Notes: generated by a model from the sequence alone, not told the origin. Numbered from the stretch's first letter, positions 7,823 through 16,066 are shown. The stretch is DNA of 40,650 nucleotides from a bacterium (GCA_035528375.1 DATKYS010000038.1:1-40650), one strand, 5' to 3'. Program-made: numbers and translations.

Positions 7823-8176
7823 ATGCGGTACCGTTTGCTGGGTCTGGAATCCGCCTCCCTTTTCCGTTTCCTCTTCTTCGGATTCTGGATCGTCCTGGGC
7901 GGGCTGGGATTGATCGGTTACGCGGCGTACATCATCGGCTCGATCGAGGCGGGCCTGGTCGAGGACGAGTTCCTGGCGACGCTCTTCGGGTGCGTCCTGG
8001 GACCCCCGTTCTACTCCCTCGTCTTCGCCGGCATCGGTGTTCTGGGCAACGCGGTATATAAAAAACTCCTCCGCAGCCTGCCCCCACTCGTCGCGGAGAT
8101 GGAGGAGGCGGGCGCGACCGTCGCCCAACCGGGCCGGGGGGGAACAACCGCGGACGACTGGAGCCGGCTACCCTAG
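7823..8176 (+). CDS. Small two-TM membrane protein
   Basis: The 117-residue product starts at an ATG with GGAGG six bases upstream. Two hydrophobic stretches are evident (FRFLFFGFWIVLGGLGLIGY and a segment around GCVLGPPFYSLVFAGIGVLG), followed by a short charged tail ending PAGRGG-like residues. The family was not recognised. It sits between lipoprotein genes and a GT2 gene in one probable operon, so a role in the same envelope process is a guess from position only. Confidence 0.65.
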   Translation: MRYRLLGLESASLFRFLFFGFWIVLGGLGLIGYAAYIIGSIEAGLVEDEFLATLFGCVLGPPFYSLVFAGIGVLGNAVYKKLLRSLPPLVAEMEEAGATVAQPGRGGTTADDWSRLP

Positions 8177-8186
8177 GGCGGGTTGG

Positions 8187-9356
8187 ATGACGGCAGCCGT
8201 TTGGTCTCTCTTCGGTCTCATCGCCTTCGTCTACATCGGGTATCCCCTCCTCATCGGTCTGATCGGCCTCGTCCGCCGCAGACGGCCCCAGGCCGATTTC
8301 AGCCACCTGCCATCCCTCGCCCTTCTGATTCCCGCCCACAACGAGGCGACCGTCATCGCCGACAAGCTCGCCAACGTCCTGGAAAGCGATTATCCCCCCG
8401 ACAGGCTGCGGATTTACGTCATTTCGGACGCCTCGGACGACGGCACCGACGGGGTGGTCTCGGGAACGGGCGACCCCCGGGTGCGCCTCATCCGCCAGGA
8501 GAGGCGGGAGGGAAAGGTCAACGCCCTGAAGCGGGGGATAGCCGCCGCCGAAGACGCCGAAGTCATCTGTTTCTCCGACGCCAACTCGCGCTACGAACCG
8601 GACGCCCTGCGGAGGCTGGCCGCCGTTTTCGCCGATCCCCGGGTGGGCGCCGCCTGCGGCCGCCTGCGCCTGCTCGGGACGGAGCGGTCGGGCACCGCCG
8701 CCGGCGAGGGGCTGTACTGGCGCTACGAGGACGCCATCAAGGCCGCCGAATCGCTCTCCGGCACGATGCTGATGGGGGCGGGCACGATTTACGCCGCCCG
8801 GCGGGAGCTGATCCCCGACGTGCCGGCCCACCGGGCCGACGACTCCATCGTCCCGCTCGCGATTGCCGTCGGGGGCCGCCAGGTGGCCTGGGTGCCCAAG
8901 GCGGTGGCCTGGGAGCGCACCGCGGTGGACGCAGGCGAGGAATTCCGACGCAAGGTCCGGATGATCGCCCACGATTTCGGCGGTTACTTCCACCTCCGGG
9001 GCTGCTGGCGGCGGCCGTCGGTGGGGCTGCGACTTTTTTTCCACAAATTCCTGCGCTGGCTTGTGCCCTTTTTCTACCTCGCCGCCCTCGGCCTGGCGAT
9101 TCCGCCGGCACTCTCCGGCGACACGGCGATGCTGGTCGCGGCGCTGGTCCTGGGAGGCGGGCTCCTGTGGGGCGGTGTCGCCTGGGGAGCGATGGCTTTC
9201 GGCTGGCGACCGAAATCCCGCCTCGGCCGCCTCCTGGCCCTTCCCGGCCACTTCGTCATGGTGAACACGGCGTCCGTCCTCGGCATCTGCCGGTCGGTAT
9301 TTCGGGGGAGCCAGGCAGCGTGGGAGGCCGCCTCCAGCTCGCACGGGGGTCTTTAG
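8187..9356 (+). CDS. Membrane glycosyltransferase family 2
   Basis: The 389-residue product has an N-terminal TM helix (VWSLFGLIAFVYIGYPLLIG), then a GT-A catalytic domain. Signatures in order are LALLIPAHNEATVI, the nucleotide-binding VISDASDDGTD, the metal-site region CFSDANSRYEPDAL, the acceptor motif GTMLMGAGTIYAARREL with a following DDS, and EEFRRKVRMI in the place of the QxxRW box. Several TM helices end the protein. This is the processive or polyprenyl-type GT2 layout. Product identity is unknown. Its stop overlaps the GTG start of the next gene (TAGTG), showing translational coupling. Confidence 0.8.
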   Translation: MTAAVWSLFGLIAFVYIGYPLLIGLIGLVRRRRPQADFSHLPSLALLIPAHNEATVIADKLANVLESDYPPDRLRIYVISDASDDGTDGVVSGTGDPRVRLIRQERREGKVNALKRGIAAAEDAEVICFSDANSRYEPDALRRLAAVFADPRVGAACGRLRLLGTERSGTAAGEGLYWRYEDAIKAAESLSGTMLMGAGTIYAARRELIPDVPAHRADDSIVPLAIAVGGRQVAWVPKAVAWERTAVDAGEEFRRKVRMIAHDFGGYFHLRGCWRRPSVGLRLFFHKFLRWLVPFFYLAALGLAIPPALSGDTAMLVAALVLGGGLLWGGVAWGAMAFGWRPKSRLGRLLALPGHFVMVNTASVLGICRSVFRGSQAAWEAASSSHGGL

Positions 9357-10132
9357 TGAAACGGCCTCCCGACCGCGATAAGGCCAAGGAGTTCTACGAC
9401 CGGGAGAGGTTACCAGACGGGGACCTGGAGCGGCTGGCCAAAGGCCGGGGGCTGGGCCTGCGGCGGGCGATCCTGGGGCTGGAGGGGCTCCGGGATGAGA
9501 TGCTGGGCGGAATCGCCGGAAAGAGGCTGCTAGAGATGGGCGCGGGCTACGGCGAAGAGCTGATTGAATTCACACTGAGGGGTGCCCGGGCGGTGGGGGT
9601 GGACTTCGCCTTCACCCGGCTATCCCAGATCCCCCAAAAAGCGGAGGAAGCCGGGATCGCGGTCGCCGTCGTAGCCGGTGATTGCCACTGTATGCCCTTC
9701 CCCGACCGCTCCTTCGATATCGTTTACGGCAACTCCGTCCTGGTCCACATGGACCGCGGGCGGGCCTTCGCCGAGGTTCAGAGGGTCCTCCGGCCCGGGG
9801 GCCGCTTGATTTTGATCGAGCCGCTGGACCGGCACCCGCTCCTGAAGCCCTACCGCCGGAGCCTGAAGAACAGGGAGGACGTAGCGTCTTACCTCGACTA
9901 CGCCGAGCTGGACGCGGATCGGCTGGGTGGCGGGTATGAGCTGCGACCCGCGGGTCTAACCTCGGCGGCGCTTCTGCCCCTGGCCGCCGCGGGGGTGGAC
10001 GGCGCTTTCTGGCGCGGGACGGCCCGACTCCTCAACCGTCTGGACGCTCTGCTCTTCGCCAAAAGCCTCTGGGCGCGGAGACACGCCTGGGTCTGCCTCG
10101 CCGGGTACCGGGGGAAAGACCTTGAGCGCTGA
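9356..10132 (+). CDS. Class I SAM-dependent methyltransferase (first of a pair)
   Basis: The 258-residue product starts with a GTG overlapping the previous stop codon. It shows the SAM fold: RLLEMGAGYGEELIEF (motif I), VGVDFAFTRL (post-I acid), DCHCMPFPDRSFDIVYGNS (motif II) and EVQRVLRPGGRLILIEPL (motif III). The segment VLVHMDRGRAFAEV and the EPLDRHPLLKPYR block also occur in the next protein, so the two are tandem paralogs. The substrate is unknown. Their place after a GT2 suggests methylation of a sugar or lipid-linked intermediate, but this is only positional evidence. Confidence 0.8.
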   Translation: MKRPPDRDKAKEFYDRERLPDGDLERLAKGRGLGLRRAILGLEGLRDEMLGGIAGKRLLEMGAGYGEELIEFTLRGARAVGVDFAFTRLSQIPQKAEEAGIAVAVVAGDCHCMPFPDRSFDIVYGNSVLVHMDRGRAFAEVQRVLRPGGRLILIEPLDRHPLLKPYRRSLKNREDVASYLDYAELDADRLGGGYELRPAGLTSAALLPLAAAGVDGAFWRGTARLLNRLDALLFAKSLWARRHAWVCLAGYRGKDLER

Positions 10133-10871
10133 GGGGAGAATCGGCGAGCTGCGCCGTTTCTTCGGCGCGGAGCGGGACCCGGGACCGCTCACCAGCCTCG
10201 CCCTCGGAGAACCCGCGGGGAGGTCCGTCGCCGTGGTCGGGCTGCGCCACCGGTGGAGGGAGGCGCTGGGGGAAATCCGGGGACGGCGCGCCCTGGAGCT
10301 GGGCTGCGGACACGGTGGGGAGATGGCGTATCTGGCGGGGAAGGGCGCCGCGGTGGTGGGGATAGACCTTTCACTCCGGCGATTGAACACCGCGCGGTCC
10401 GCCGCTCCGGGGGCGGCGGTTCTGCTGGCCGATGCCGAGCGGCTGCCCTTCACCGACGGCGCATTCTCCCTGGTGTACGGGAACTCGATTCTGTTGCACC
10501 TGGACAGGGAGAGAGCCTTCGCCGAGATCGGGCGGGTCCTGGAGCCCCGCGGGACGGCGGTGTTCCTCGAGCCGCTGGACCGGCACCCCCTCCTGCGCGC
10601 GTACCGCTCCCTCTTTACCCGGCGGCGCGGGCTCGCCCGCTACCCCTCCCTGGAGGAGTTGGAGGGGATGAGCCTCGGGGGCGGGACCGACGTCACCCCG
10701 TGGTATCTGACGGCGGCGCTGCCGGTGCTCGCGGAACGCCTGTTCGGATCGAGCGGCCTCACCCGCGGCCTGGCCGAGCTCCTCTCCCGGTTCGACGGTT
10801 GGCTCTTCCGCCGTAGCCGTTGGGCCGCCCGGCGCGCCTGGACGGCTTTTACCATTTATCGCAAGAGGTAA
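10122..10871 (+). CDS. Class I SAM-dependent methyltransferase (second of a pair)
   Basis: The 249-residue product begins at a TTG overlapping the end of the preceding gene by 11 bases. Motifs are ALELGCGHGGEMAYL, VVGIDLSLRRL, DAERLPFTDGAFSLVYGNS and RVLEPRGTAVFLEPLDRHP. It is clearly a diverged copy of its upstream neighbour (shared YGNSxLxHxDRxRAFAE and EPLDRHPLL), with a shorter N-terminus and different C-terminal helices. Two nonidentical copies kept side by side suggest either a heterodimer or two sequential methylations. The gene runs into RNase J with 2 bases between. Confidence 0.8.
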   Translation: MSAEGRIGELRRFFGAERDPGPLTSLALGEPAGRSVAVVGLRHRWREALGEIRGRRALELGCGHGGEMAYLAGKGAAVVGIDLSLRRLNTARSAAPGAAVLLADAERLPFTDGAFSLVYGNSILLHLDRERAFAEIGRVLEPRGTAVFLEPLDRHPLLRAYRSLFTRRRGLARYPSLEELEGMSLGGGTDVTPWYLTAALPVLAERLFGSSGLTRGLAELLSRFDGWLFRRSRWAARRAWTAFTIYRKR

Positions 10872-10873
10872 GC

Positions 10874-12595
10874 TTGGATACGATTCGTACCACCGGCGAG
10901 CTCGAGGAGCGCAGGGAAACCCTCGAGCGCGAGCTTCCCTCGGGCGGCGTGGCGCTCACCTTCCTCGGCGGGGTGGGCGAGTTCGGCAAGAACATGCTCC
11001 TTCTGGAGGACGACTCGGGCATCGTGGTCGTGGACTGCGGTCAGGCCTTCCCCGACGACACACTCCTCGGCGTGGATTCGGTCATCCCGGAGACGAGCTA
11101 CCTGGAGGCTCACACCGACCGGCTGCTGGCCTACGTCTTCACCCACTGTCACGAGGACCACATCGGGGCGCTGCCCTACGTTCTGCCCCGGGTGCCGGCG
11201 CCGCTCTACGGCTCGCGTCTGACCCTGGGCTTCATTGACGGGAAGCTGCGCGAGTTCCCGGATACGCCCGACGTGGAGCGGGTGGAGATAAAGGCCGGGC
11301 GGAAGTTCAGCATCGGCGGCTTCGAATTCGAGCCGATCGCCGTCTCCCATTCCACCGCCGACAGCCTGGCCCTGGCGGTCACGACCCGCGCCGGGGTCAT
11401 CCTCCACACCGGCGATTTCAAGCTCGACCCGACCCCCGTCGGCCGGCGCCACGACCCTCTCCCCCGGCTGCGCTACTACGGCAAACGGGGAGTCAGGCTC
11501 CTGTTGTCCGACTCGACCAACGCCGAGTTCACCGGGCACTCCCAGTCGGAAACCGTGGCCCAGGAGGGGATTCTGGAGGCTTTCCGCGAAACGCGGGGCC
11601 GGATAATCCTCACCACCTTCGCCAGCCACATCCACCGCATCCAGGGGGTGGTGGACGCCTGCGAGGAGACCGGCCGCAGCCTGGTCGTCTCCGGGCGCGC
11701 GGTGGAAAAGAACGTCCGCATCGCCCTGGAGCTCGGATACCTGCGGATTCCCGGCGGGATGCTGGTCCCGACGAAGGATTTGGGCGAGCTGCCGTCCAGC
11801 CGCCTCACCCTGTTGGTCTCCGGCAGCCAGGGGGAGCCGCTTTCGGCCCTGGCGCGCATCGTCGAGGGGGAGCACAAGCACATCAAGCTCGAGGCGGACG
11901 ACCTGGTCATCTTCTCCGCCCGGATGATTCCGGGCAACGAGGTGGCTATCGGCCGCCTGATAGACCGCATTTTCCTCCACGGCGCCCGGGCCCTCTACGA
12001 AGGGGTGGCCCAGGTCCACGTCTCCGGCCACGCCTACGCCGACGAGCTGAACGAGGTGATGCGGGCGGCGAACCCTGAATACTTCATCCCGGTCCACGGC
12101 GAGTACCGCCAGCTCTACGCACACAAGCGCCTGGCCGAAGACCTGGGGCTCGATGAGCGGAAGATACTCATCCCCCACGTCGGGGCGCGGCTTTTAATGG
12201 ACGCCGAGGGGGCCTGGTGGGGGAAACCGGTGCCCGCCGGGCGCATCCTGGTGGACGGCAAGGGGGTGGGCGATGTGGGGCCCATCGTTCTGCGCGACCG
12301 CCGGACGATGGCCGACGACGGCATCCTGGTCATCATCGTCGCCGTCAGCCGCCAGACCGGGGAGGTCCTGCGCGAGGTGGAGCTTGTGACGCGGGGGCTG
12401 GTTTACATTGACGAGAACGAGGAGCTCTTGGCCGAGGTCGCGGCGCGGGTCCACGAGCTCATCGAGGAGGCCGAGCCCGAGGTGCGTGAGGACCGGGAGC
12501 TTTTCGCCGATTGGCTGCGCAGGAAGACGCGGCGGTTCATCCAGAAGAAGCTGGAGCGCCGCCCTCTTGTCGTGCCGGTGATTTACGAGCTGTAA
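10874..12595 (+). CDS. rnj: Ribonuclease J
   Basis: The 573-residue product is a metallo-beta-lactamase/beta-CASP nuclease with both endonuclease and 5'-exonuclease activity in RNA turnover. The zinc-site motif reads HCHEDH (residues 91-96, usually HGHEDH). The family's early motif GGVGEFGKNM, the STAD and HTGDFK parts, TTFASHIHR, the SGSQGEP motif, FSARMIPGNE and the HVSGHA...VHGEYR region are all present in order. The TTG at 10874 was chosen because GAGGT lies four bases ahead; the frame stays open to 10820 inside the methyltransferase gene. It is the last high-GC gene of the plus-strand run. Confidence 0.93.
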   Translation: MDTIRTTGELEERRETLERELPSGGVALTFLGGVGEFGKNMLLLEDDSGIVVVDCGQAFPDDTLLGVDSVIPETSYLEAHTDRLLAYVFTHCHEDHIGALPYVLPRVPAPLYGSRLTLGFIDGKLREFPDTPDVERVEIKAGRKFSIGGFEFEPIAVSHSTADSLALAVTTRAGVILHTGDFKLDPTPVGRRHDPLPRLRYYGKRGVRLLLSDSTNAEFTGHSQSETVAQEGILEAFRETRGRIILTTFASHIHRIQGVVDACEETGRSLVVSGRAVEKNVRIALELGYLRIPGGMLVPTKDLGELPSSRLTLLVSGSQGEPLSALARIVEGEHKHIKLEADDLVIFSARMIPGNEVAIGRLIDRIFLHGARALYEGVAQVHVSGHAYADELNEVMRAANPEYFIPVHGEYRQLYAHKRLAEDLGLDERKILIPHVGARLLMDAEGAWWGKPVPAGRILVDGKGVGDVGPIVLRDRRTMADDGILVIIVAVSRQTGEVLREVELVTRGLVYIDENEELLAEVAARVHELIEEAEPEVREDRELFADWLRRKTRRFIQKKLERRPLVVPVIYEL

Positions 12596-12604
12596 GGAGT
12601 TATT

Positions 12605-13156
12605 ATGGTAGTAGTAATTACTTCAAAGGATGAGTTGAAATCGTATGTTAAACTTGTCCTATCATCAATAGACGAAACAACTAAAAAGCTTCTATCATAT
12701 AGTAATAATGGCTTGAATCTATTTAAAGATATTAAATTCACTACCTTTGGCGTTCATCCTAAAGATGGAAATACTCCACTAAACCTCATTGAACAGGTAA
12801 ATCAGGTCTTCACATACTTGACTACTTTTTGGGGTATTGACGAACTAAAGAGTATCTACACAGAGAAGAAATTCATTGCACATCTCGGCACAACTGGAGG
12901 GTTTGATATTGAATCAAAAGATGATAAACAAATATGCGCAGAAGTATTTGCAACTGTTGATCCAGAAAACAATAAAAAGATACATAATGACTTACAACGA
13001 CTAAGAGAAGGTAACTATATAACTAAATATCTATTCTATTGTTCTCCTATAAGGAGCGGTATAAATGAAACTGGGATTATTATTCACCCAACAACCCCAG
13101 AAAGACTTATTGATTGGGCAAGGAAGTTGATAGCAGAGGATTGCCCCTCACCCTAG
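12605..13156 (+). CDS. AT-rich foreign-looking gene, possible PD-(D/E)XK-like protein
   Basis: The 183-residue product comes from a segment roughly one third G+C, in sharp contrast to its neighbours. It has a strong ribosome site (TAAGGAG five bases before the ATG). No family was identified. The stretch FDIESKDDKQICAEVFATVD resembles the acid, spacer, E-x-(K) core of small PD-(D/E)XK nucleases, and NNKKIHNDLQRL followed by KYLFYCSP fits the later strand and helix. The lysine of the motif is not evident, so this is only a possibility. Its last codons (CCC TCA CCC TAG) lie inside a dispersed repeat. It looks like a recent import placed 9 bases after RNase J. Confidence 0.6.
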   Translation: MVVVITSKDELKSYVKLVLSSIDETTKKLLSYSNNGLNLFKDIKFTTFGVHPKDGNTPLNLIEQVNQVFTYLTTFWGIDELKSIYTEKKFIAHLGTTGGFDIESKDDKQICAEVFATVDPENNKKIHNDLQRLREGNYITKYLFYCSPIRSGINETGIIIHPTTPERLIDWARKLIAEDCPSP

Positions 13157-13191
13157 CCCGTGCCTCGAAGGCCTCCCCAGAGGGGAGAGGG
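13144..13191. repeat. Dispersed palindromic repeat, family B, supplying a stop codon
   Basis: The segment begins CCCCTCACCCTAGCCCGT and ends GGGGAGAGGGGAC. It matches the reverse complement of the copy at 39651-39699. The TAG within it ends the AT-rich gene. Confidence 0.65.
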
Positions 13192-13225
13192 GACAGCTAA
13201 CAGTTCAATTCTAAAAGCGCGAGCA

Positions 13226-13268
13226 ACTATCCCCCTCTCCCTGTGGGAGAGGGGATGGGGGTGAGGGC
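13226..13268. repeat. Dispersed palindromic repeat, family B
   Basis: CCCCTCTCCC, a short loop, GGGAGAGGGG, then ATGGGGGTGAGGGC. This is the opposite orientation to the copies at 2 and 13144, and only 35 bases from the latter. Confidence 0.6.
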
Positions 13269-13304
13269 TTCCCCTAAAAAAGAGAGGGTCACCGACTCTC
13301 CCGC

Positions 13305-13330
13305 GGGCGGGTGTGGACACCCGCCCCTAC
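13305..13330. repeat. Modular palindrome, family A
   Basis: GGGCGGGTGT and ACACCCGCCC form a perfect 10-bp inverted repeat around GG, followed by CTAC. Near-identical or related copies are at 17993, 18083, 39494, 39551, 39575, 39399 and 39703. All end in CTAC. Confidence 0.75.
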
Positions 13331-13343
13331 AGGGGACTCGAAG

Positions 13344-13712
13344 CTATTCTAAAATCTCCTCGTCCTCGGGACGCCAGGCGGGGTCCACGACGCACAGGAA
13401 AACGAACGGCTCCGAGCCGCCGGAGTTGTCAATCCACTGCACCGTCCCCGGCGGAATCTCCACCGCGTCCCCCTGCTCGATCACGGCCGACTCCTCACCC
13501 TGGTGGATGACCGCGTGGCCCTCGACGACGAAGTAGAGCTCGTGGGTCTTCAGGCGGTGCTTCTTCGATTTGTAGCCCGGCAGTAGAATCGCCTCGGCCA
13601 GGCTGTAACGCCCCGTAAAACCCTCGTCGTTGACGGGATTGACCAGCTCGCGCAGGTGGACCCCGTCGCCGGCGACGACCTTCTTCGAATTCATCAAGGA
13701 CTTGATGCGCAT
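13344..13712 (-). CDS. Small cupin-domain protein
   Basis: The 122-residue product is a single-domain cupin beta-barrel. Motif 1 reads KKHRLKTHELYFVVEG and motif 2 reads GDAVEIPPGTVQWIDN. The usual last metal-ligand His of motif 2 is replaced by Gln, while the two His and the Glu of motif 1 remain. Cupins of this kind bind a metal and small ligands or act as isomerases or sensors; no substrate can be named. The ATG at 13712 has GGAGG four bases upstream. It diverges from the HEAT-repeat lipoprotein gene, which starts 25 bases away or even closer. Confidence 0.75.
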   Translation of the reverse strand: MRIKSLMNSKKVVAGDGVHLRELVNPVNDEGFTGRYSLAEAILLPGYKSKKHRLKTHELYFVVEGHAVIHQGEESAVIEQGDAVEIPPGTVQWIDNSGGSEPFVFLCVVDPAWRPEDEEILE

Positions 13713-13737
13713 GAACCCTCCCTTTATCGGCCAAAAG

Positions 13738-14826
13738 ATGAGGTTACCCGCCCGCCGCCGGGCTGTCAAGCTCCTGGCCGCCTGCCTGGCCGCCGCACTC
13801 CTGGCTGGTTGCTCGGCTACGCCGGAGGAGCTCGTCGCCGACTACCTCTCCGACGACCCCGACGTTTCCGGCCGGGCCGAACGGGACCTCCTGGGCCTGG
13901 GCGGAGAGGCCTTGCCCGCGCTGGTAGACGCCTTCGTCGCCGGGGAGAGCCGGGAAAAAACGGGGCGCCTCCTGGCGCGGTTCGAAAAACCGGCCGTGGA
14001 GCCGCTGGCCGGCCTACTCGGTTCCGACGACCCTGCGCTCGCCGCCGACGCCGCCTGGGTGCTGGGTCAGGTAGGCGAGGCCGCCGTGGAGCCGCTCATC
14101 GGGGCGCTCGAGTCCGGGACGGGGAGCCCCGCCGACCTGGCCGCCGCCCTGGGCGCGATCGGCGGACCGGCCTGGGCGCCGATGCTGGCCCTTTTCGATT
14201 CAACGGAAGATGAAAATCTCAAGGGCATCCTGGCCGCCGCCTTCTTCACCTCGGGCGACGCCGACCTGGCGGAGACGCTCCGGCCGCGCGTCGGCGACCC
14301 CCGCTTCGGCGACGCCTTCCTCTCCACCGTCGTCGCCCACACCCCGCCGGAGGCGCTCGCAGGGACGGTGGACGCCGGGACCGCCTGGCGCATCCTCACC
14401 TTCGTGCCACTCGAACCGCTGGTGGGGCCGATTTCCGAGCTCGTCCCGGAGCTCCCTCCGGACGTGCTCGACGAACTGACCCGGACGGCGGCCAAACGGG
14501 ACAGGCCCTCCTTCGAGCGCGACCTGGTCCGGATGCACCTCGCCGGAGTCGCTGGGGAGTGGAACGAGGCCGCGTCCTACGGCGCCGGACCCTTCGAGAC
14601 GCTGGTCGTCTCCTACGACGCAGAACGGGAAAATCCACTGAGCGCCGACCTCCTCCGCGTGGCGCTGCTGCACCACGGGGGGCTGTACTTGAAATATCTG
14701 ATTGACGGCGCCGAGGCCCTGGCGGACTCGGATTTCGAGCAGGCGCAGCGGCTGAGCGCCCTCGCCGGAGAGGTCACCCGGGTCATCGAGGAGCTGACGG
14801 GCGCCGCCCGTCGGTCAGGCCCGTGA
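13738..14826 (+). CDS. HEAT-repeat lipoprotein
   Basis: The 362-residue product has a lipoprotein signal (RRRAVKLLAACLAAALLAGC, Cys at 25). Helical repeats of the HEAT/PBS type follow, for example GGEALPALVDAF, KPAVEPLAGLLGSDDPAL and GEAAVEPLIGAL, spaced 30-40 residues apart. The repeats fade in the C-terminal half, which stays helical. HEAT repeats are protein-binding scaffolds; here the scaffold would be anchored to a membrane leaflet. The start is uncertain. ATG at 13705 has AAGGA four bases ahead but would overlap the divergent cupin gene; ATG at 13738 gives a more ordinary signal peptide. Confidence 0.72.
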   Translation: MRLPARRRAVKLLAACLAAALLAGCSATPEELVADYLSDDPDVSGRAERDLLGLGGEALPALVDAFVAGESREKTGRLLARFEKPAVEPLAGLLGSDDPALAADAAWVLGQVGEAAVEPLIGALESGTGSPADLAAALGAIGGPAWAPMLALFDSTEDENLKGILAAAFFTSGDADLAETLRPRVGDPRFGDAFLSTVVAHTPPEALAGTVDAGTAWRILTFVPLEPLVGPISELVPELPPDVLDELTRTAAKRDRPSFERDLVRMHLAGVAGEWNEAASYGAGPFETLVVSYDAERENPLSADLLRVALLHHGGLYLKYLIDGAEALADSDFEQAQRLSALAGEVTRVIEELTGAARRSGP

Positions 14827-14910
14827 ACGGCCCTTCGATCGCTCCGCCTGGCCTTTGAAAGCCCGTCTGTGCTAACATTCCCCCAAGACACACCCCCGAA
14901 AGGTGCACTG

Positions 14911-15429
14911 ATGAGCCAGGAACTGCTCGCCTACATCCGGGTCATCGAGGATTTTCCGAAGCCGGGCATCAGCTTCAAGGACATCACCACCCTCATCAGC
15001 CACCCCGAGGGGTTCAGTAAAACGCTGGACGAGCTGGAGGCTCTGCACCGGGGCGACCCGCCCGACGTGGTCGCGGGCATAGAGAGCCGGGGGTTCATCT
15101 TCGGCGCCGCGCTGGCGGACCGCTTCGGCTGCGGACTGGCGCTCATCCGCAAGGAGGGCAAGCTCCCCGCCGCCACCTATTCGGCCAGCTACGAGCTGGA
15201 GTACGGCACCGCGACCATCGAGGTGCATCGGGACGCCTTCGAGCCGGGGCAGAGGGTGCTTTTGGTGGACGACCTCCTCGCCACGGGGGGCACGGCGCGG
15301 GCCGCGGCGGGGCTCATCGAGAAGGCCGGCGCCCGGGTTCTGGCCGTGGACTTCGTCATCGAGCTGGATTTCCTGAAAGGGCGGGAGAAGCTGAAAGGGT
15401 ACACGGTCAACACGCTGATCCACACTTAG
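14911..15429 (+). CDS. apt: Adenine phosphoribosyltransferase
   Basis: The 172-residue enzyme salvages adenine to AMP using PRPP in the cytoplasm. The N-terminus IRVIEDFPKPGISFKDITTL is characteristic of Apt, VVAGIESRGFIFG follows, and the PRPP loop reads VLLVDDLLATGGTA (residues 116-129). Length matches the family (170-180). The ATG has AAGGTG five bases ahead. It follows the HEAT-repeat gene after an 84-base gap and ends just before a repeat-filled region and a tRNA gene. Confidence 0.95.
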   Translation: MSQELLAYIRVIEDFPKPGISFKDITTLISHPEGFSKTLDELEALHRGDPPDVVAGIESRGFIFGAALADRFGCGLALIRKEGKLPAATYSASYELEYGTATIEVHRDAFEPGQRVLLVDDLLATGGTARAAAGLIEKAGARVLAVDFVIELDFLKGREKLKGYTVNTLIHT

Positions 15430-15756
15430 ATTATGAGCGGGCCGCGTTTTTATCGAACAAACCAGCACGCGGCGCTAAAGTAACGAATTTCAATAAATTC
15501 ACTCCGCGACTGCGCCCCCCCAAGACTGGGGGGGATGGGGGGCGAAGGGCATTAATTGGAAACCTGGCCCCGCGCGCGGCGAAAGATAAACGAATTTCAA
15601 TAACGTCCCGTCGCGAGATTGCCCCCCTGGAAGGGGGGATGGGGAGTACAACCAGGAGAATTTGAACAAGGTCCCGCACGCGGAGTAGACCGTAAGAATT
15701 TAAAAAAATCCCGTCGCGATACTGCCCCCCCAAGATGGGGGGGTTGGGGGGGTTGA
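15430..15756. repeat. Three degenerate direct repeats with G- and C-tracts
   Basis: No gene is seen here. Three copies, starting near 15466, 15572 and 15677 (105-106 bases apart), share the order CACGCGG-like, ACGAATTTCAATAA-like, a CGTCGCGA-like piece, a C-tract, a short loop and a run of G's (GGGGGGATGGGG). The C-tract and G-tract pair can form a hairpin, and the G runs could form quadruplexes. Copies have diverged, most strongly the third. The array ends at the tRNA gene. Confidence 0.7.
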
Positions 15757-15832
15757 GGGCCTGTAGCTCAGTGGATAGAGCAGCGGTTTCCTAAACCGCG
15801 TGCCGGAGGTTCGATTCCTCTCAGGCCCACCA
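15757..15832 (+). tRNA. tRNA-Arg (anticodon CCT), CCA encoded
   Basis: The full cloverleaf can be drawn: acceptor GGGCCTG/CAGGCCC, D-stem GCTC/GAGC, anticodon stem GCGGT/ACCGC around loop TTCCTAA (anticodon CCT) and T-arm GGAGG-TTCGATT-CCTCT. The discriminator is A (15829) and CCA is encoded at 15830-15832. It would read AGG codons. Confidence 0.95.
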
Positions 15833-15946
15833 GCCAGCTTGAAGCTGGACCCTGCCCCGCGAATAAAGCCTATTTCATTCGATGGGCTACCGCCGCGAGC
15901 GACACCCCTTTAAGTCAAAAAGAGTCATACCAGCTCGAAGCTGGAC
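15833..15946. repeat. Two CCAGCT-GAAGCTGG palindromes after the tRNA
   Basis: CCAGCTTGAAGCTGG directly follows the tRNA, and CCAGCTCGAAGCTGG appears about 100 bases on. Each forms a 6-bp stem. Neither has a T-run. They could be 3' processing or attenuating hairpins of the tRNA transcript or members of a repeat family. The remaining bases to 16030 show nothing else. Confidence 0.5.
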
Positions 15947-16037
15947 GGTACTCGACCGCATGAGCAAGGTCTACAATCTGCGACGCGCGCCGTTCCCCGC
16001 GCCGCGAAACCGACACCGCCCGCCGAGCGTACCTTAC

Positions 16038-16066
16038 TTGCCCCCCGACGGGCTTTGGTCTATATT
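16038..16066 (+). promoter_or_regulatory. Promoter for the paired secreted-protein genes
   Basis: TTGCCC (16038-16043), 17 bases, TATATT (16061-16066). Transcription would start near 16073, about 15 bases before the GTG at 16088, so the leader is very short but still holds GAGGT. Confidence 0.6.

Noticed and set aside
8183-9355. Upstream extension of the first methyltransferase frame
   Set aside because: It lies out of frame within the glycosyltransferase gene, is Arg/Pro/Gly-rich, and the GTG at the stop overlap explains translation.
15431-15733. 100-residue protein on the minus strand
   Set aside because: It is made of the degenerate repeat copies and G/C tracts, with no start signal.
15757-15946. 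Integrated element at the tRNA gene
   Set aside because: No integrase gene and no second copy of the tRNA 3' end were seen nearby; the palindromes after it are short.
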